DNA of 33,779 bases from Paenibacillus xerothermodurans (GCF_002220865.2 NZ_NHRJ02000014.1:69249-103027); one strand, 5' to 3'. Numbered from the stretch's first letter, positions 1-7,904 are shown. Translations and numbers: made by a program. Notes: a model not told the origin generated them from the letters alone.

Positions 1-504
1 ACTGAGCTGTCTCAGCTCATTGGCTTGAAGGATGGGGTCGGGACGATGGAGACCAATGTAGAATTTGTACAGACCTTAGGCGCGCGGCTGAGTTGGGTGA
101 ATGGCATGCCGTTCGCTGAATTGACGTACCCTGCTTATCGCCCGTTGGGATTTAACGCTTATTCTTCGGCTATTTCCAACTACATACCGCATATCTCGAG
201 ATTGTTCTATTGCGCTGTGCAGCAAAACAACCAAGAACTGTTAACCGAGCTATACACGGAAGTAATATTTCCTATCAATAACATTCGCAAGCAGAGAAAA
301 GGTTACGCTGTGGCGCTGATCAAGGCGGGTATGGAAATCATGGGTTTATCTGTTGGAGCAAGAGTAAGGCCGCCGCTCATTCCGGTCGAACCAGAGCATT
401 ACAAGGAGCTGGAGCAAGCTTTGAAGCGGGCGCTGGACCGGTTTCCAGTTCAATCTACACCACTTGAGAAGGAGGAATTACACTATGGCAAAAGTACAAG
501 ATGA
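1..504 (+). CDS. kdgD: 5-dehydro-4-deoxyglucarate dehydratase, C-terminal part (runs off the left edge)
   Basis: This is a DHDPS/N-acetylneuraminate-lyase superfamily protein whose first roughly 130 residues lie outside the window. The family member KdgD dehydrates and decarboxylates 5-dehydro-4-deoxy-D-glucarate to 2,5-dioxopentanoate in glucarate/galactarate catabolism in the cytoplasm. Frame 1 is open from base 1. The segment GLKDGVG (bases 25-45) contains the expected Schiff-base lysine. Downstream NGMPFAELTYPAYRPLG and the NNIRKQRKGYAVALIKAG helix fit the KdgD subgroup better than DapA. The C-terminus overlaps the next gene by 20 bases, so the two are probably translationally coupled. 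The assignment to KdgD rather than another DHDPS-like aldolase rests on remembered family patterns. Confidence 0.8.
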   Translation, partial: TELSQLIGLKDGVGTMETNVEFVQTLGARLSWVNGMPFAELTYPAYRPLGFNAYSSAISNYIPHISRLFYCAVQQNNQELLTELYTEVIFPINNIRKQRKGYAVALIKAGMEIMGLSVGARVRPPLIPVEPEHYKELEQALKRALDRFPVQSTPLEKEELHYGKSTR

Positions 505-1555
505 GCTAAACATACGTGTTTCACCTGAACATTTAACCGCGTTCTGCACGGAGGTGCTAATTGCTGCAGGAATCCCGGACAATGATGCCCTGCTGATCGC
601 GGACTCGCTCGTGCACGCGAATTTGACGGGAGTGCATTCCCACGGTGTGTCCAAATTGAATGACTATTTGCTTAGATTGGATCAAAATCTGGTAACCAAA
701 GAGACGAATATCACCGTCGTGCGCGAGTCGGCAACCACGGCGCTGCTGGATGCGGGCAATGGCTGGGGGCAAGTTGTGTCACAGAGGGCTGTAGACATCG
801 CCGTGGAAAAAGCGAAGCAGTACGGGAGCTCGTGGGTAGGCGTGAGAAATTCCAATCACTACGGCACAGCCGCGTATTGGACGGCGAAGATTGCAGCGCA
901 GGGCATGATCGGGATATCAATGACCAACACTTCTCCCGTCATGGTTCCGTTCGGATCGAAGACGCCTACTTTGGGCACCAATCCGCTGTGCATCGCCGTG
1001 CCATCGTCCTCCGGCCGACCCATCATGCTGGATATGGCGACCAGCAACCAAGCGAGAGGCAAAATTACACTGGCTTCCAAGTTGGGCAAACCTATTCCGA
1101 AAGATTGGGCTATAACCGCCGACGGACAAGAAACGACGGACGCCCATGAAGCGTTAAAAGGCAGCCTGCTCCCGTTTGGCGGCGCCAAAGGCTCCGGTCT
1201 GGCTATTATGATCGATATTCTGACCGGCGTGCTGACCGGCTCAATGTTTGGGGCGAGCGTTCCACGCTTTTATGATGACCCCGTGCCACAGGATTTGGGC
1301 CACATGTTTGCCGCCATAGATATCGAGTCCATGCTGCCGCTCGACACCTTCCTTGAACGCATGGATGAGAAGGAGCGGGAGACACGAGAGAGCGCGCCGG
1401 CCCAGGGCTTCGAGCAAGTCTACATGCCTGGCGATCTAGAATACTTGCGTGCAGAGCAGGCGCGCAAAGACGGAATCCAGCTGTCGAAGGAGATTTACGA
1501 GGAACTGCTCAGTACCGCTCGGCGCTATGGCGTGAAATCGGTGTTGGGGGCTTGA
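485..1555 (+). CDS. Ldh/MDH-family NAD(P)-dependent dehydrogenase
   Basis: This is a 356-aa protein of the type-2 malate/L-lactate dehydrogenase family (YlbC/AllD/ComC fold, unrelated to classical LDH). Members oxidise or reduce 2-hydroxy/2-keto acids or ureidoglycolate with NAD(P). GVHSHGV near the N-terminus, SNHYGTAAYW (catalytic histidine) in the middle and GAKGSGLA near residue 235 are the family signatures. The length is typical. The ATG at 485 is preferred over the upstream in-frame ATG at 464 because an AAGGAGG lies just upstream of it. It overlaps kdgD by 20 bases, which suggests a sugar-acid catabolic substrate, but the real substrate cannot be read from the sequence. Confidence 0.85.
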   Translation: MAKVQDELNIRVSPEHLTAFCTEVLIAAGIPDNDALLIADSLVHANLTGVHSHGVSKLNDYLLRLDQNLVTKETNITVVRESATTALLDAGNGWGQVVSQRAVDIAVEKAKQYGSSWVGVRNSNHYGTAAYWTAKIAAQGMIGISMTNTSPVMVPFGSKTPTLGTNPLCIAVPSSSGRPIMLDMATSNQARGKITLASKLGKPIPKDWAITADGQETTDAHEALKGSLLPFGGAKGSGLAIMIDILTGVLTGSMFGASVPRFYDDPVPQDLGHMFAAIDIESMLPLDTFLERMDEKERETRESAPAQGFEQVYMPGDLEYLRAEQARKDGIQLSKEIYEELLSTARRYGVKSVLGA

Positions 1556-1654
1556 CGGGCGGCGGGCTAAGGCACCGCGTAGTGGCAGCCTGGGGTTCGA
1601 TCGACCGCCATGCAGCGTCGAACGCACACCTGGGAGTCGCGCGCGTTTAAATTG

Positions 1655-1690
1655 CAATGTACAACAAACAGCACCTGTGTCAGGTGCTGT
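1655..1690 (-). terminator. Rho-independent terminator of the gapB-sr1P-pckA operon
   Basis: A perfect 10-bp stem (ACAGCACCTG / CAGGTGCTGT) with a TGT loop lies at 1668-1690. Read on the minus strand it is followed by TTTGTTGTACATT, the U-rich side. It sits 57 bases past the pckA stop. Confidence 0.7.
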
Positions 1691-1747
1691 CAGATTGAAA
1701 ACAAACGTCCCTATGGTTGCTGCAGCAGCGAGGTTGCTGTGTTTATC

Positions 1748-3337
1748 TCAACCTAGCTTCGGCGCCGCCGAGCGAATCTCATCGCTCACTTCGGTGAACC
1801 GTTCGAAATTTTTCGCAAATTCCGCTGCTAACTGCAGCGCCTTAGCATCGTATGCGTTCTTGTCCGCCCAAGTGTTCCGCGGTCTCAGCAGATCATCAGG
1901 TATGCCTTTTACATGGTCCGGCACGAGCACCCCAAAGATCGGATCAGCGCTGAACGCGGCCGTTTCAATAGTCCCGTCTATCGCAGCCTCAACCATGGTC
2001 CTGGTATGCCGCAGGCTCATACGGCTGCCTGTCCCGTACGGACCTCCGGTCCAACCGGTGTTCACCAAATATACGCGCACATCATGCTCCCGGATTTTTG
2101 TGCCCAGCATTTCAGCGTACACAGCGGGCTGTAACGGCAGAAACGGAGCCCCGAAGCAGGTGGAGAAGGTGGCCTCCGGCTCGGTTACCCCTCTTTCGGT
2201 ACCGGCCAGCTTGGACGTATAACCCGAGAGAAAATGATACATAGCCTGTTCTCTTGTCAGCTTGGATATCGGAGGCAGCACTCCAAAGGCGTCTGCGGTT
2301 AAAAAAATAACGACCTGCGGATGTCCGGCCACGCCTGGAATAACAGCATTTGGGATCATTTCGAGCGGGTAAGCGGCGCGCGTGTTCTCGGTGAGAGATT
2401 TATCGGTGTAATCCGGCAGTCGAGTAGCAGGGTGAAGCACGACGTTTTCCAAGACGGTACCGAACTGAATGGCATTCCAAATTTGCGGTTCTTTTTCCGC
2501 TGCAAGGTCCAGGCATTTTGCATAGCAGCCGCCCTCGAAATTGAATACTCCCCGATCGGACCAGCCATGCTCATCATCGCCAATCAGCCGCCGGCTGGAA
2601 TCAGCAGAGAGAGTGGTTTTACCAGTGCCTGACAGGCCGAAAAACAGAGCTACATCACCCTTGCCCCCAACGTTTGCTGAACAATGCATCGGCAGCACAC
2701 CACGGAACGGAAGCAAATAATTGAGTACGGTAAAAATTGATTTTTTCATTTCACCTGCATATTCCGTGCCGCCAATGAGAACCAGCCTACGCTCAAATGA
2801 CACAATGACGAACGTCTCCGACCTCGTCCCATGTACGCTGGGCTCGGCCTGAACCCCTGGCACCGCGATCACTGTAAACTCCGGTTGGTGGCTGAGCAGC
2901 TCTTCGTGGGAAGGACGAATAAATAATTGGTGCGCGAACAGGTTATGCCACGCGTATTCATTTATGATTCTGATGGGCAGACGATAAGTATCGTCCGCCC
3001 CGGCAAAACCGTCGAAAACATACAGCTCCCGGCCTTTTAAATAATCCAGTACTTTATCATAGATTTTATCGAATTGGTCCTCAGTTATTGCCTGATTCAC
3101 ATAGCCCCAAGCAATGTGCTGCTCGTGACCGGTTTCTTTTACCACATACTTATCTTTTGGAGAGCGCCCCGTGAATTTACCGGTGGCCACCGACAGGGCC
3201 CCTGCAGAGGTCATCATGCCTTCGTTTCGTGCCAATGCGGCTTGAACTAAGTTAGGAACGGATAGATTGTAATGAACGGTGCAGCCGGTCAACATGACTT
3301 CCTCCAGTTCGACCCTGTGATCCTGTCTAAGCTTCAT
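1748..3337 (-). CDS. pckA: Phosphoenolpyruvate carboxykinase (ATP)
   Basis: This is a complete 529-aa ATP-dependent PEP carboxykinase, which converts oxaloacetate + ATP to PEP + CO2 + ADP, the first committed step of gluconeogenesis. The kinase P-loop GLSGTGKTT is at residues 234-242 and the metal/phosphate segment GDDEHGW at 253-259. [11 protein letters not shown] (190-200) and the C-terminal [15 protein letters not shown] adenine/arginine region are also present. The ATG is preceded by AAGGAG. The start lies inside the last codons of the upstream sr1P gene (11-base overlap), so it is probably the third gene of a gluconeogenic operon with gapB. A possible internal promoter lies within sr1P. 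Confidence 0.97.
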   Translation of the reverse strand: MKLRQDHRVELEEVMLTGCTVHYNLSVPNLVQAALARNEGMMTSAGALSVATGKFTGRSPKDKYVVKETGHEQHIAWGYVNQAITEDQFDKIYDKVLDYLKGRELYVFDGFAGADDTYRLPIRIINEYAWHNLFAHQLFIRPSHEELLSHQPEFTVIAVPGVQAEPSVHGTRSETFVIVSFERRLVLIGGTEYAGEMKKSIFTVLNYLLPFRGVLPMHCSANVGGKGDVALFFGLSGTGKTTLSADSSRRLIGDDEHGWSDRGVFNFEGGCYAKCLDLAAEKEPQIWNAIQFGTVLENVVLHPATRLPDYTDKSLTENTRAAYPLEMIPNAVIPGVAGHPQVVIFLTADAFGVLPPISKLTREQAMYHFLSGYTSKLAGTERGVTEPEATFSTCFGAPFLPLQPAVYAEMLGTKIREHDVRVYLVNTGWTGGPYGTGSRMSLRHTRTMVEAAIDGTIETAAFSADPIFGVLVPDHVKGIPDDLLRPRNTWADKNAYDAKALQLAAEFAKNFERFTEVSDEIRSAAPKLG

Positions 3338-3497
3338 ACTCTCTCTCCTTATTTTCCGTGCCTTCCTTTACACATGCTTCTTGACGGCAATCAGAATAAT
3401 ATATAGTTACTTTATCAGTGTCCAGAGTGTCTATTAATGTTCCGCAGCGTTTACACAGGATGGACCCTAATGCTACAGTGCCAACGAGGTTTTCCAT
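3327..3497 (-). CDS. sr1P: SR1P-family GapA-binding peptide
   Basis: This is a 56-aa peptide beginning [19 protein letters not shown] and continuing [18 protein letters not shown]. The CxxC pair, the 'C..C...I...D.DKVT.YY..C' spacing and the small size match the SR1P family. In B. subtilis that peptide is encoded by the sRNA SR1, binds GapA and affects RNase J1. Here it is an ordinary small ORF. It overlaps the end of gapB by 25 bases and the start of pckA by 11 bases, and a purine-rich AAAGGATGGGG lies 5' of its ATG. In B. subtilis sr1, gapB and pckA are all repressed by CcpN, so this adjacency supports the call. The C-terminal tail ([12 protein letters not shown]) is longer than in the B. 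subtilis peptide. Confidence 0.82.
   Translation of the reverse strand: MENLVGTVALGSILCKRCGTLIDTLDTDKVTIYYSDCRQEACVKEGTENKEREYEA
3396..3424 (-). promoter_or_regulatory. Possible internal sigma-A promoter for pckA
   Basis: On the minus strand TGGACA (3424-3419) and TATTAT (3401-3396) are separated by 17 bases, about 60 bases before the pckA ATG and inside sr1P. It is a fair consensus match, but it lies in coding sequence and could be chance. Confidence 0.3.
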
Positions 3498-4510
3498 GTG
3501 TTCCCCATCCTTTCGCTTACGTTTTGAGCCAACTCAATCACTCTGCTCGCGTACGCCCATTCGTTATCGTACCACGCGAGTACCTTTACTTGATTGCCCA
3601 ACGCCATAACGGACAGACCGTCGATTATTGCCGATTTCTCACAGCCGATAAAATCCGACGAAACGAGCGGCTCTTCAGTATAGCCGACATAATGGGATAG
3701 TGCGCCGTTTGCCGCAGTGAACAAAGCTGTTTGCACGTCCTCCAATCTGACGTCCCGTCCCGTTTGCACCGTGAGGTCCACTAATGAAACATCCTGGACC
3801 GGAACGCGGATGGAGATGCCTTCGATCCGGGAAGCCAGGTGAGGCAGTACAGCCGCCAGTGCCTTTCCGACGCCCGTGGTGGTGGGAACAATGGATTGGG
3901 TGCAGGCGCGGGCTCTTCTGAGATCTTTGTGTGGATTATCCATATGCTTTTGATCAGAAGTATACGAATGTACGGTGGTCATCCAACCGCGCTTCACCTG
4001 AAAAGCGTTATCCAGAATGTGGAGTAGCGGTGCGACGCAATTGGTGGTACACGACGCTGCGGATATAATAGAATGCTTGGATAAATCGAGCAGGTGATCA
4101 TTTACACCCATGACTACAGTAAGATCCATCTGTTTACCGGGTGCCGTCACAATAACTGTAGTGGCGCCACTGGCCAAATGTTTTTGCGCACCTTCGCGAT
4201 GATTGAATTTGCCGCTTGCGTCGATTGCGATATCAACATCCAGCTCCGCCCACGGAATTTTCTCCGGTTCGCGTTGATAAGTGACCGCTATGGGATGCCC
4301 GTTAATTCGCATCGTGCCTTCATGCACGGAAATGTTGGCGTCCCATGTGCCATGCACCGTGTCATACTTCAGCAAATGGGCGATCGTTTCAGCGGGATAA
4401 ACAGAGTTGATGGCCTTGAGTTGCATGTGCGCGGTGTCACCAGACATCATTTTTCTCACCAGCAGTCTGCCTATCCTACCCATGCCGCTGATGCCGACTC
4501 CTGTAATCAT
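3473..4510 (-). CDS. gapB: Glyceraldehyde-3-phosphate dehydrogenase, gluconeogenic GapB type
   Basis: This is a 345-aa GAPDH that interconverts 1,3-bisphosphoglycerate and glyceraldehyde-3-phosphate. The Rossmann glycine motif is at residues 7-13, catalytic Cys154 lies in SAASCTTNC and His181 in TTVHSYTSDQ. After the second beta strand the sequence is AINSVYPAET, lacking the Asp that selects NAD in glycolytic GapA. That and the close GapB-like text (DNPHKDLRRARAC) indicate the NADP-preferring gluconeogenic type. SAASCTTNC replaces the usual SNASCTTN and ISGMGRIGR replaces INGFGRIGR; the catalytic Cys and His are intact. AAGGAGG precedes the ATG. It is the first gene of the gapB-sr1P-pckA group. 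Confidence 0.95.
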   Translation of the reverse strand: MITGVGISGMGRIGRLLVRKMMSGDTAHMQLKAINSVYPAETIAHLLKYDTVHGTWDANISVHEGTMRINGHPIAVTYQREPEKIPWAELDVDIAIDASGKFNHREGAQKHLASGATTVIVTAPGKQMDLTVVMGVNDHLLDLSKHSIISAASCTTNCVAPLLHILDNAFQVKRGWMTTVHSYTSDQKHMDNPHKDLRRARACTQSIVPTTTGVGKALAAVLPHLASRIEGISIRVPVQDVSLVDLTVQTGRDVRLEDVQTALFTAANGALSHYVGYTEEPLVSSDFIGCEKSAIIDGLSVMALGNQVKVLAWYDNEWAYASRVIELAQNVSERMGNTWKTSLAL

Positions 4511-4550
4511 GGAATGCCTCCTTCAGTTAAGTTGATTAACGCTTAATTAA

Positions 4551-4579
4551 TGTATAACATACAAATAAATAATACACAA
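4551..4579 (-). promoter_or_regulatory. gapB promoter with CcpN-like operator over the -10
   Basis: On the minus strand TTGTGT (4579-4574), a 17-base spacer and TATACA (4556-4551) form a promoter 40 bases before the gapB ATG. TATGTTATACA (4561-4551) matches every position of the CcpN consensus TRTGHYATAYW as I remember it. It covers the -10, where a repressor could act. Confidence 0.55.
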
Positions 4580-4605
4580 TATATATTCGAAAAAATACAC
4601 AATAT
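4571..4605 (-). repeat. 12-bp direct repeat upstream of gapB
   Basis: ATATTGTGTATT (minus strand) occurs at 4582-4571 and again at 4605-4594, exactly 23 bp apart, about two helical turns. The proximal copy covers the -35. This is a candidate second operator, although the region is very AT-rich. Confidence 0.4.
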
Positions 4606-4790
4606 TGTTTTATAAGTTTTATATGACATATTAATTAACATAAGAATGCGTATACAATGATTTATAATGTGTCCCAATTTAAGGCTCGTCGAGCTAACGA
4701 GCTGTATTCGATGCATGCTGCGCTCTTTTGGATTAATTGGCAGAAGTTTGGGGTATTCTATCTTTAACAGCTTTAAGGAGGGTGTTACAA

Positions 4791-5036
4791 TTGTTGGATA
4801 AAGAAAAAATGTTGGATTATTTTCAAACCATGATTCGTTCCTCAACGAGAAACCCGAAATTCATGTCGATCTCTACGGCAAAAGTCGCCGACATTATGGG
4901 TGTGCAGCCGTCGGACATTGAACAGCAATTAAATGAGTTCGTGCAGGAAGGCAAGCTGGTGAAGGACAAGCTCACAGTCCCTCCGTATGAGGAAATTTAC
5001 CTGCTGCCCACTAGCTCCTCCCAAACTCTGATTTGA
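4791..5036 (+). CDS. Small winged-helix-like protein
   Basis: This is an 81-aa protein divergently transcribed from gapB. I do not recognise a named family. Residues roughly 24-60 (MSISTAKVADIMGVQPSDIE, then a helix and GKLVKDKLTVPPYEEIYLL) read like helix-turn-helix plus a beta wing. A small DNA-binding protein is therefore plausible, but this is inference. The TTG at 4791 is chosen because AAGGAGG (4775-4781) lies at good spacing; the ATG at 4809 would be too far from it. A TATAAT at 4663-4668 could serve as its -10, although the -35 is poor. It shares a 280-bp AT-rich divergent region with gapB, and a terminator follows at 5141. Confidence 0.6.
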   Translation: MLDKEKMLDYFQTMIRSSTRNPKFMSISTAKVADIMGVQPSDIEQQLNEFVQEGKLVKDKLTVPPYEEIYLLPTSSSQTLI

Positions 5037-5140
5037 TGGGGACCGCCCGCATGTTTTAATAGCGGCGGCACCATATACCGCCTGGTGTGGCCTCGACCAT
5101 CTTTACGGCCTAGTATTTTTTTCCAGATTGCTACAAGCGA

Positions 5141-5178
5141 AAGAGCATTGCCTTGTATTCATAGGTGTGCTCTTTTTT
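5141..5178 (+). terminator. Rho-independent terminator
   Basis: AAGAGCA (5141-5147) pairs with TGCTCTT (5168-5174). An inner CCT/AGG pairing closes the loop and TTTTTT follows. It ends the transcript of the small winged-helix-like gene. Confidence 0.65.
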
Positions 5179-5222
5179 CCGTGGGCATTCGGCCGGCCCG
5201 AACAGCGGGAGGAGTGGTTGTG

Positions 5223-5327
5223 ATGCTGCGGCAGCTGCTCCTTCGACCCAGCGGCGGGACAGTTAACCGGAAGAAACTAAGTAACAATAAATTCAGGCAT
5301 TTCCGTAGGGGAGGATCTTGCTTATAA
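5223..5327 (+). CDS. Possible 34-aa basic peptide
   Basis: ATG at 5223 follows GGGAGGAG (5207-5214) at 8 bases. The peptide is rich in Arg, Lys and Gly (MLRQLLLRPSGG at its start) and ends at 5327. No family is recognised. It could equally be part of the leader of the following NIPSNAP gene, whose possible -10 overlaps its stop. Confidence 0.22.
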   Translation: MLRQLLLRPSGGTVNRKKLSNNKFRHFRRGGSCL

Positions 5328-5328
5328 T
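5300..5328 (+). promoter_or_regulatory. Possible promoter of the NIPSNAP gene
   Basis: A consensus TATAAT lies at 5323-5328, 61 bases before the ATG at 5390. The -35 side (TTTCCG near 5300) is weak. Confidence 0.3.
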
Positions 5329-5389
5329 GAGGAAGTAAGTGAATATGGCCTGGAAGTACCGGGCTGATGACGACTAGGAGGAATATCCG

Positions 5390-5707
5390 ATGCTTCATGA
5401 ACTTCGTATTTACCATATCCATCCGGGAAAAATGCAGGCTATCAACGAGCGCTTCTCTAAACACACGTTGGGCATTTTCGCGAAACACGGCATGCGTGTC
5501 ACTGAATTTTGGCAGGATGTCGACCCAGAGCATAACCGGCTCTATTATGTAATGGAATTCGAGAACATGGAAACGCGGGATCAGAAATTCGCAGAGTTTC
5601 GCAATGACCCGGAATGGCAAAAAATAAGGAGCGAGTCGGAGAAAGACGGCCCGATCGTAGACAAGGTGGAAAGCGTTTTCTTAAAGCGCGTGGGCTATTT
5701 TTCTTAA
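5390..5707 (+). CDS. NIPSNAP family protein
   Basis: This is a 105-aa cytoplasmic protein with the NIPSNAP ferredoxin-like dimeric alpha/beta fold. The start is ELRIYHIHPGKMQAINERF, the middle has HGMRVTEFWQ, and YYVMEFENMETRDQKF followed by DPEWQKIRSESE matches the family consensus. Bacterial NIPSNAPs have no firmly assigned reaction, so none is proposed. AGGAGG sits 8 bases before the ATG. It is a single gene, converging on the LysM-CAP gene with a terminator between them. Confidence 0.85.
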   Translation: MLHELRIYHIHPGKMQAINERFSKHTLGIFAKHGMRVTEFWQDVDPEHNRLYYVMEFENMETRDQKFAEFRNDPEWQKIRSESEKDGPIVDKVESVFLKRVGYFS

Positions 5708-5739
5708 GCGGGCAGGTTCATAACACTGCGCCGGCATAC

Positions 5740-5771
5740 ATAGAAAAGACCGCCGATGTGTATCGGCGGTC
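5740..5771 (-). terminator. Rho-independent terminator of the LysM-CAP gene
   Basis: A perfect 10-bp stem GACCGCCGAT / ATCGGCGGTC (5748-5771, loop GTGT) is followed on the minus strand by TTTTCTATG. It could also act weakly on the + strand NIPSNAP transcript. Confidence 0.8.
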
Positions 5772-5802
5772 GATGTGTCGAGCGAAGAACAGAATGGTTC
5801 CT

Positions 5803-6483
5803 TTAGTTCGCGATAAACTCCTGCACCCATTCCCCATTATAGTAGGCCACGCCTATCTTGGTGAAATTAGGGCTGAGAATGTTTTGCTTGTGGCCGGGGC
5901 TGTTCATCCAGCCGTTCATAACCTCCTGCGGAGTGCGCTGACCTTTAGCAATGTTTTCTCCCGCATAAGTATAATTAATACCGTATGATTTCATCATGTC
6001 AAACGGTGAACCGTAAGTAGGGGAGTTATGATCAAAGTAACCGTTATGGTACATGTCTTTGGCTTTATCTAATGCCATTGCGGACAATGCTTTATCTTCG
6101 GCCAATGGCTGAAGGCCGGCTTTGGCGCGCTCTTGATTCACCAGTGTCACAACTTGGCTGGCATAAGCCGATGTGGCAGTTTCGCTGGCTGGCTGCTGTT
6201 GAGCATTATTGGCGGGTGCTGGCGCTGGCGCTGCTGCTTTTGTTGGTGCCTGTGCAGGCGCCTGAGCAGGGAGTTGCAGCTTCATGCCCGGCCAAATAAC
6301 ATTCGGGTTCGCCACTTGAGGGTTGGCAGATACAAGGGAGTTCAAGTCAATCCCGTGCTGCTGTGCAATTTTCCATATTGTATCATTGCCTGATACGGTA
6401 ACTGGGGCGGCAGAAGCAGCGGTCGCTCCGATCATTGTGCCTAATGCGACTACTCCGGTTAAAACAGATTTCTTGAAACGCAT
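5803..6483 (-). CDS. Secreted LysM-CAP domain protein (YkwD/SCP-like)
   Basis: This is a 226-aa exported protein. Residues 1-26 form a signal peptide (MRFKKSVLTG..., cleavage near ASA-AP). Residues 27-72 are one LysM peptidoglycan-binding domain (GNDTIWKIAQQHGIDLNSL, NVIWPGMKLQLP). Residues 73-105 are a Pro/Ala/Gln linker and 107-226 a CAP/SCP domain with VNQERAKAGL, DHNSP, AGENIA and GWMNSPGHKQNIL. Bacterial CAP proteins of this type are found in cell-wall and spore-coat contexts; no reaction is established. The ATG at 6483 is chosen over upstream in-frame ATGs because of the GAGAGGATG site and the signal peptide. A c-di-AMP riboswitch in its leader argues for control by cell-wall/osmotic state. 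Confidence 0.92.
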   Translation of the reverse strand: MRFKKSVLTGVVALGTMIGATAASAAPVTVSGNDTIWKIAQQHGIDLNSLVSANPQVANPNVIWPGMKLQLPAQAPAQAPTKAAAPAPAPANNAQQQPASETATSAYASQVVTLVNQERAKAGLQPLAEDKALSAMALDKAKDMYHNGYFDHNSPTYGSPFDMMKSYGINYTYAGENIAKGQRTPQEVMNGWMNSPGHKQNILSPNFTKIGVAYYNGEWVQEFIAN

Positions 6484-6508
6484 GAAACAAAACATCCTCT
6501 CTTTATTA

Positions 6509-6625
6509 CGGCCTACGAGGTTAGCTGACGGGTTCGGGTCAAAGAGCAATCGCCCGGCCATATGACAATGGCTTCACCCCAAGAACTGGGATCCCCCGCG
6601 CTTCTCACGAGAAGCTTCGGCCTGC
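6509..6625 (-). ncRNA. c-di-AMP (ydaO/yuaA) riboswitch
   Basis: On the minus strand, directly before the LysM-CAP gene, the conserved ydaO/yuaA core appears in order. GCAGGCCGAAGC starts P1. A GCTTCTC/GAGAAGC hairpin follows, then GGGGGATCCC, GGGGTGAAGCC, GACCCGAACCCGTCAGC and TAACCTCGTAGGCCG closing P1. This class usually switches genes off when c-di-AMP is high and often precedes wall hydrolases and osmolyte or K+ transporters, which fits here. The end lies about 25 bases before the start codon, so the expression platform probably overlaps the ribosome binding region; I could not resolve a terminator. Confidence 0.88.
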
Positions 6626-6678
6626 TTATTTCTCAAACAAGACAGCCGCTCGGGCGCCTACGTTTTGAGATCCGTATC

Positions 6679-6707
6679 ATTTTACCACGCGATACCGTAC
6701 CCGGCAT
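6679..6707 (-). promoter_or_regulatory. Promoter of the riboswitch / LysM-CAP transcript
   Basis: On the minus strand TGGTAAAAT gives an extended -10 (TAAAAT, 6684-6679). ATGCCG lies 17 bases upstream as a weak -35. Transcription would start about 45 bases before the riboswitch. Confidence 0.4.
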
Positions 6708-6956
6708 TACATAAAAGTTTCCAGCCCCGTCCATAATACAACTCATATGCGCATTCCTTCGCGAGTTGATCGCTTCAGGCACGTACTTCGACGCAGTGCT
6801 GTTTACCGTCCTCACCCCTGAATTTCCGGCTCCTACGGCTTATCTGGTCAGATAACATAGGCAGACATGTATCGAATTTGCCGATGGGTGTTAGGGTGTT
6901 ACTTTGTTGCACAAGACTCTCTCGAGCAGATCCATTCAAGGAGGTATTCAGCACGT

Positions 6957-7904
6957 TTGACAACGAATGAGATGGAGCAAATACAGGCGGTTTTACCGGA
7001 ATGGGTCGAAGCAAGCCGACGGCTAACCGAGCGAGGGAAAGTGGCGGCGTACATCCCTGAGCTTGCGAAAGCGCCGAAGAACGCGCTGGGCGTTTTTATC
7101 GTGAATATGGAAGGTGACTCCGTCTCCGCCGGGGATTGCGGTCTTAAGTTCACGCTGCAGAGCATTTCCAAGGTGTTCACGCTGATTTTGGCGCTAATGG
7201 ATCACGGTGAGCAAACAATCTTCTCCAAAGTGGGAATGGAACCGACCGGCGAGAATTTCAACTCCATGATAAAGCTCGAACTGGTGCGGCCGGGCATACC
7301 GTTCAACCCGTTTATCAATGCCGGTGCGATCACCATCTCGTCCTTGATAAGGGGGGACGGTCCCATTGAAAAATCGGCCCGTATTTTGCAATTTTTCCGG
7401 CACCTGGCCAGCAACGACACCCTGGACTATGATTTGGATGTGTACCGTTCGGAGTCGGAAACGGGCTTTCTGAACCGGTCTCTTGCATATTACTTGAAGG
7501 AAAACAGAGTGCTGAACGCTGAAGAGGACGTAGAGGATTTGCTAGCCGTATACTTTCGGCACTGTGCTGTCAAAGTGACTTGCGGCGATTTGGGGCGAAT
7601 GGCATTGGTGTTGGCGGGCGACGGTGTGGATCCGTTGACGGGAAAAGCAATGATCCCCCGCAGACACGTTCAAATCGCCAAGACATTCATGACGACGTGC
7701 GGTATGTACAACGCCTCCGGCGAATTCGCGATTCACGTCGGGCTGCCCGCCAAGAGCGGTGTGTCCGGCGGCATTCTTTCCATAGTGCCTGGCCGCTATG
7801 GTATAGGTGTACTAGGCCCGGCGCTCAACGATAAGGGAAATAGTGTAGCGGGAGTGGATCTATTGCGGAGGCTATCGCATGCATTCGACTGGAGCTTATT
7901 TTGA
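6957..7904 (+). CDS. glsA: Glutaminase
   Basis: This is a 315-aa serine-dependent beta-lactamase-fold glutaminase that hydrolyses L-glutamine to L-glutamate and ammonia in the cytoplasm. QSISKVFTL contains the Ser-x-x-Lys catalytic pair. NPFINAGAI, SETGFLNRSLAYYLK, TCGDLGRMALVLAGDGVDP and SGVSGGILSIVPGRYGIGV are family blocks in the expected order. The length is normal. The upstream in-frame ATG at 6867 has no ribosome site, whereas AAGGAGG at 6938-6944 points to TTG 6957 (12 bases) as start; ATG 6972 is further away. It is a monocistronic gene with its own terminator, divergent from LysM-CAP. Confidence 0.93.
   Translation: MTTNEMEQIQAVLPEWVEASRRLTERGKVAAYIPELAKAPKNALGVFIVNMEGDSVSAGDCGLKFTLQSISKVFTLILALMDHGEQTIFSKVGMEPTGENFNSMIKLELVRPGIPFNPFINAGAITISSLIRGDGPIEKSARILQFFRHLASNDTLDYDLDVYRSESETGFLNRSLAYYLKENRVLNAEEDVEDLLAVYFRHCAVKVTCGDLGRMALVLAGDGVDPLTGKAMIPRRHVQIAKTFMTTCGMYNASGEFAIHVGLPAKSGVSGGILSIVPGRYGIGVLGPALNDKGNSVAGVDLLRRLSHAFDWSLF

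Noticed and set aside
3418-3700. Short plus-strand ORFs over sr1P and the end of gapB
   Set aside because: They are antisense to confident minus-strand genes, without ribosome sites.
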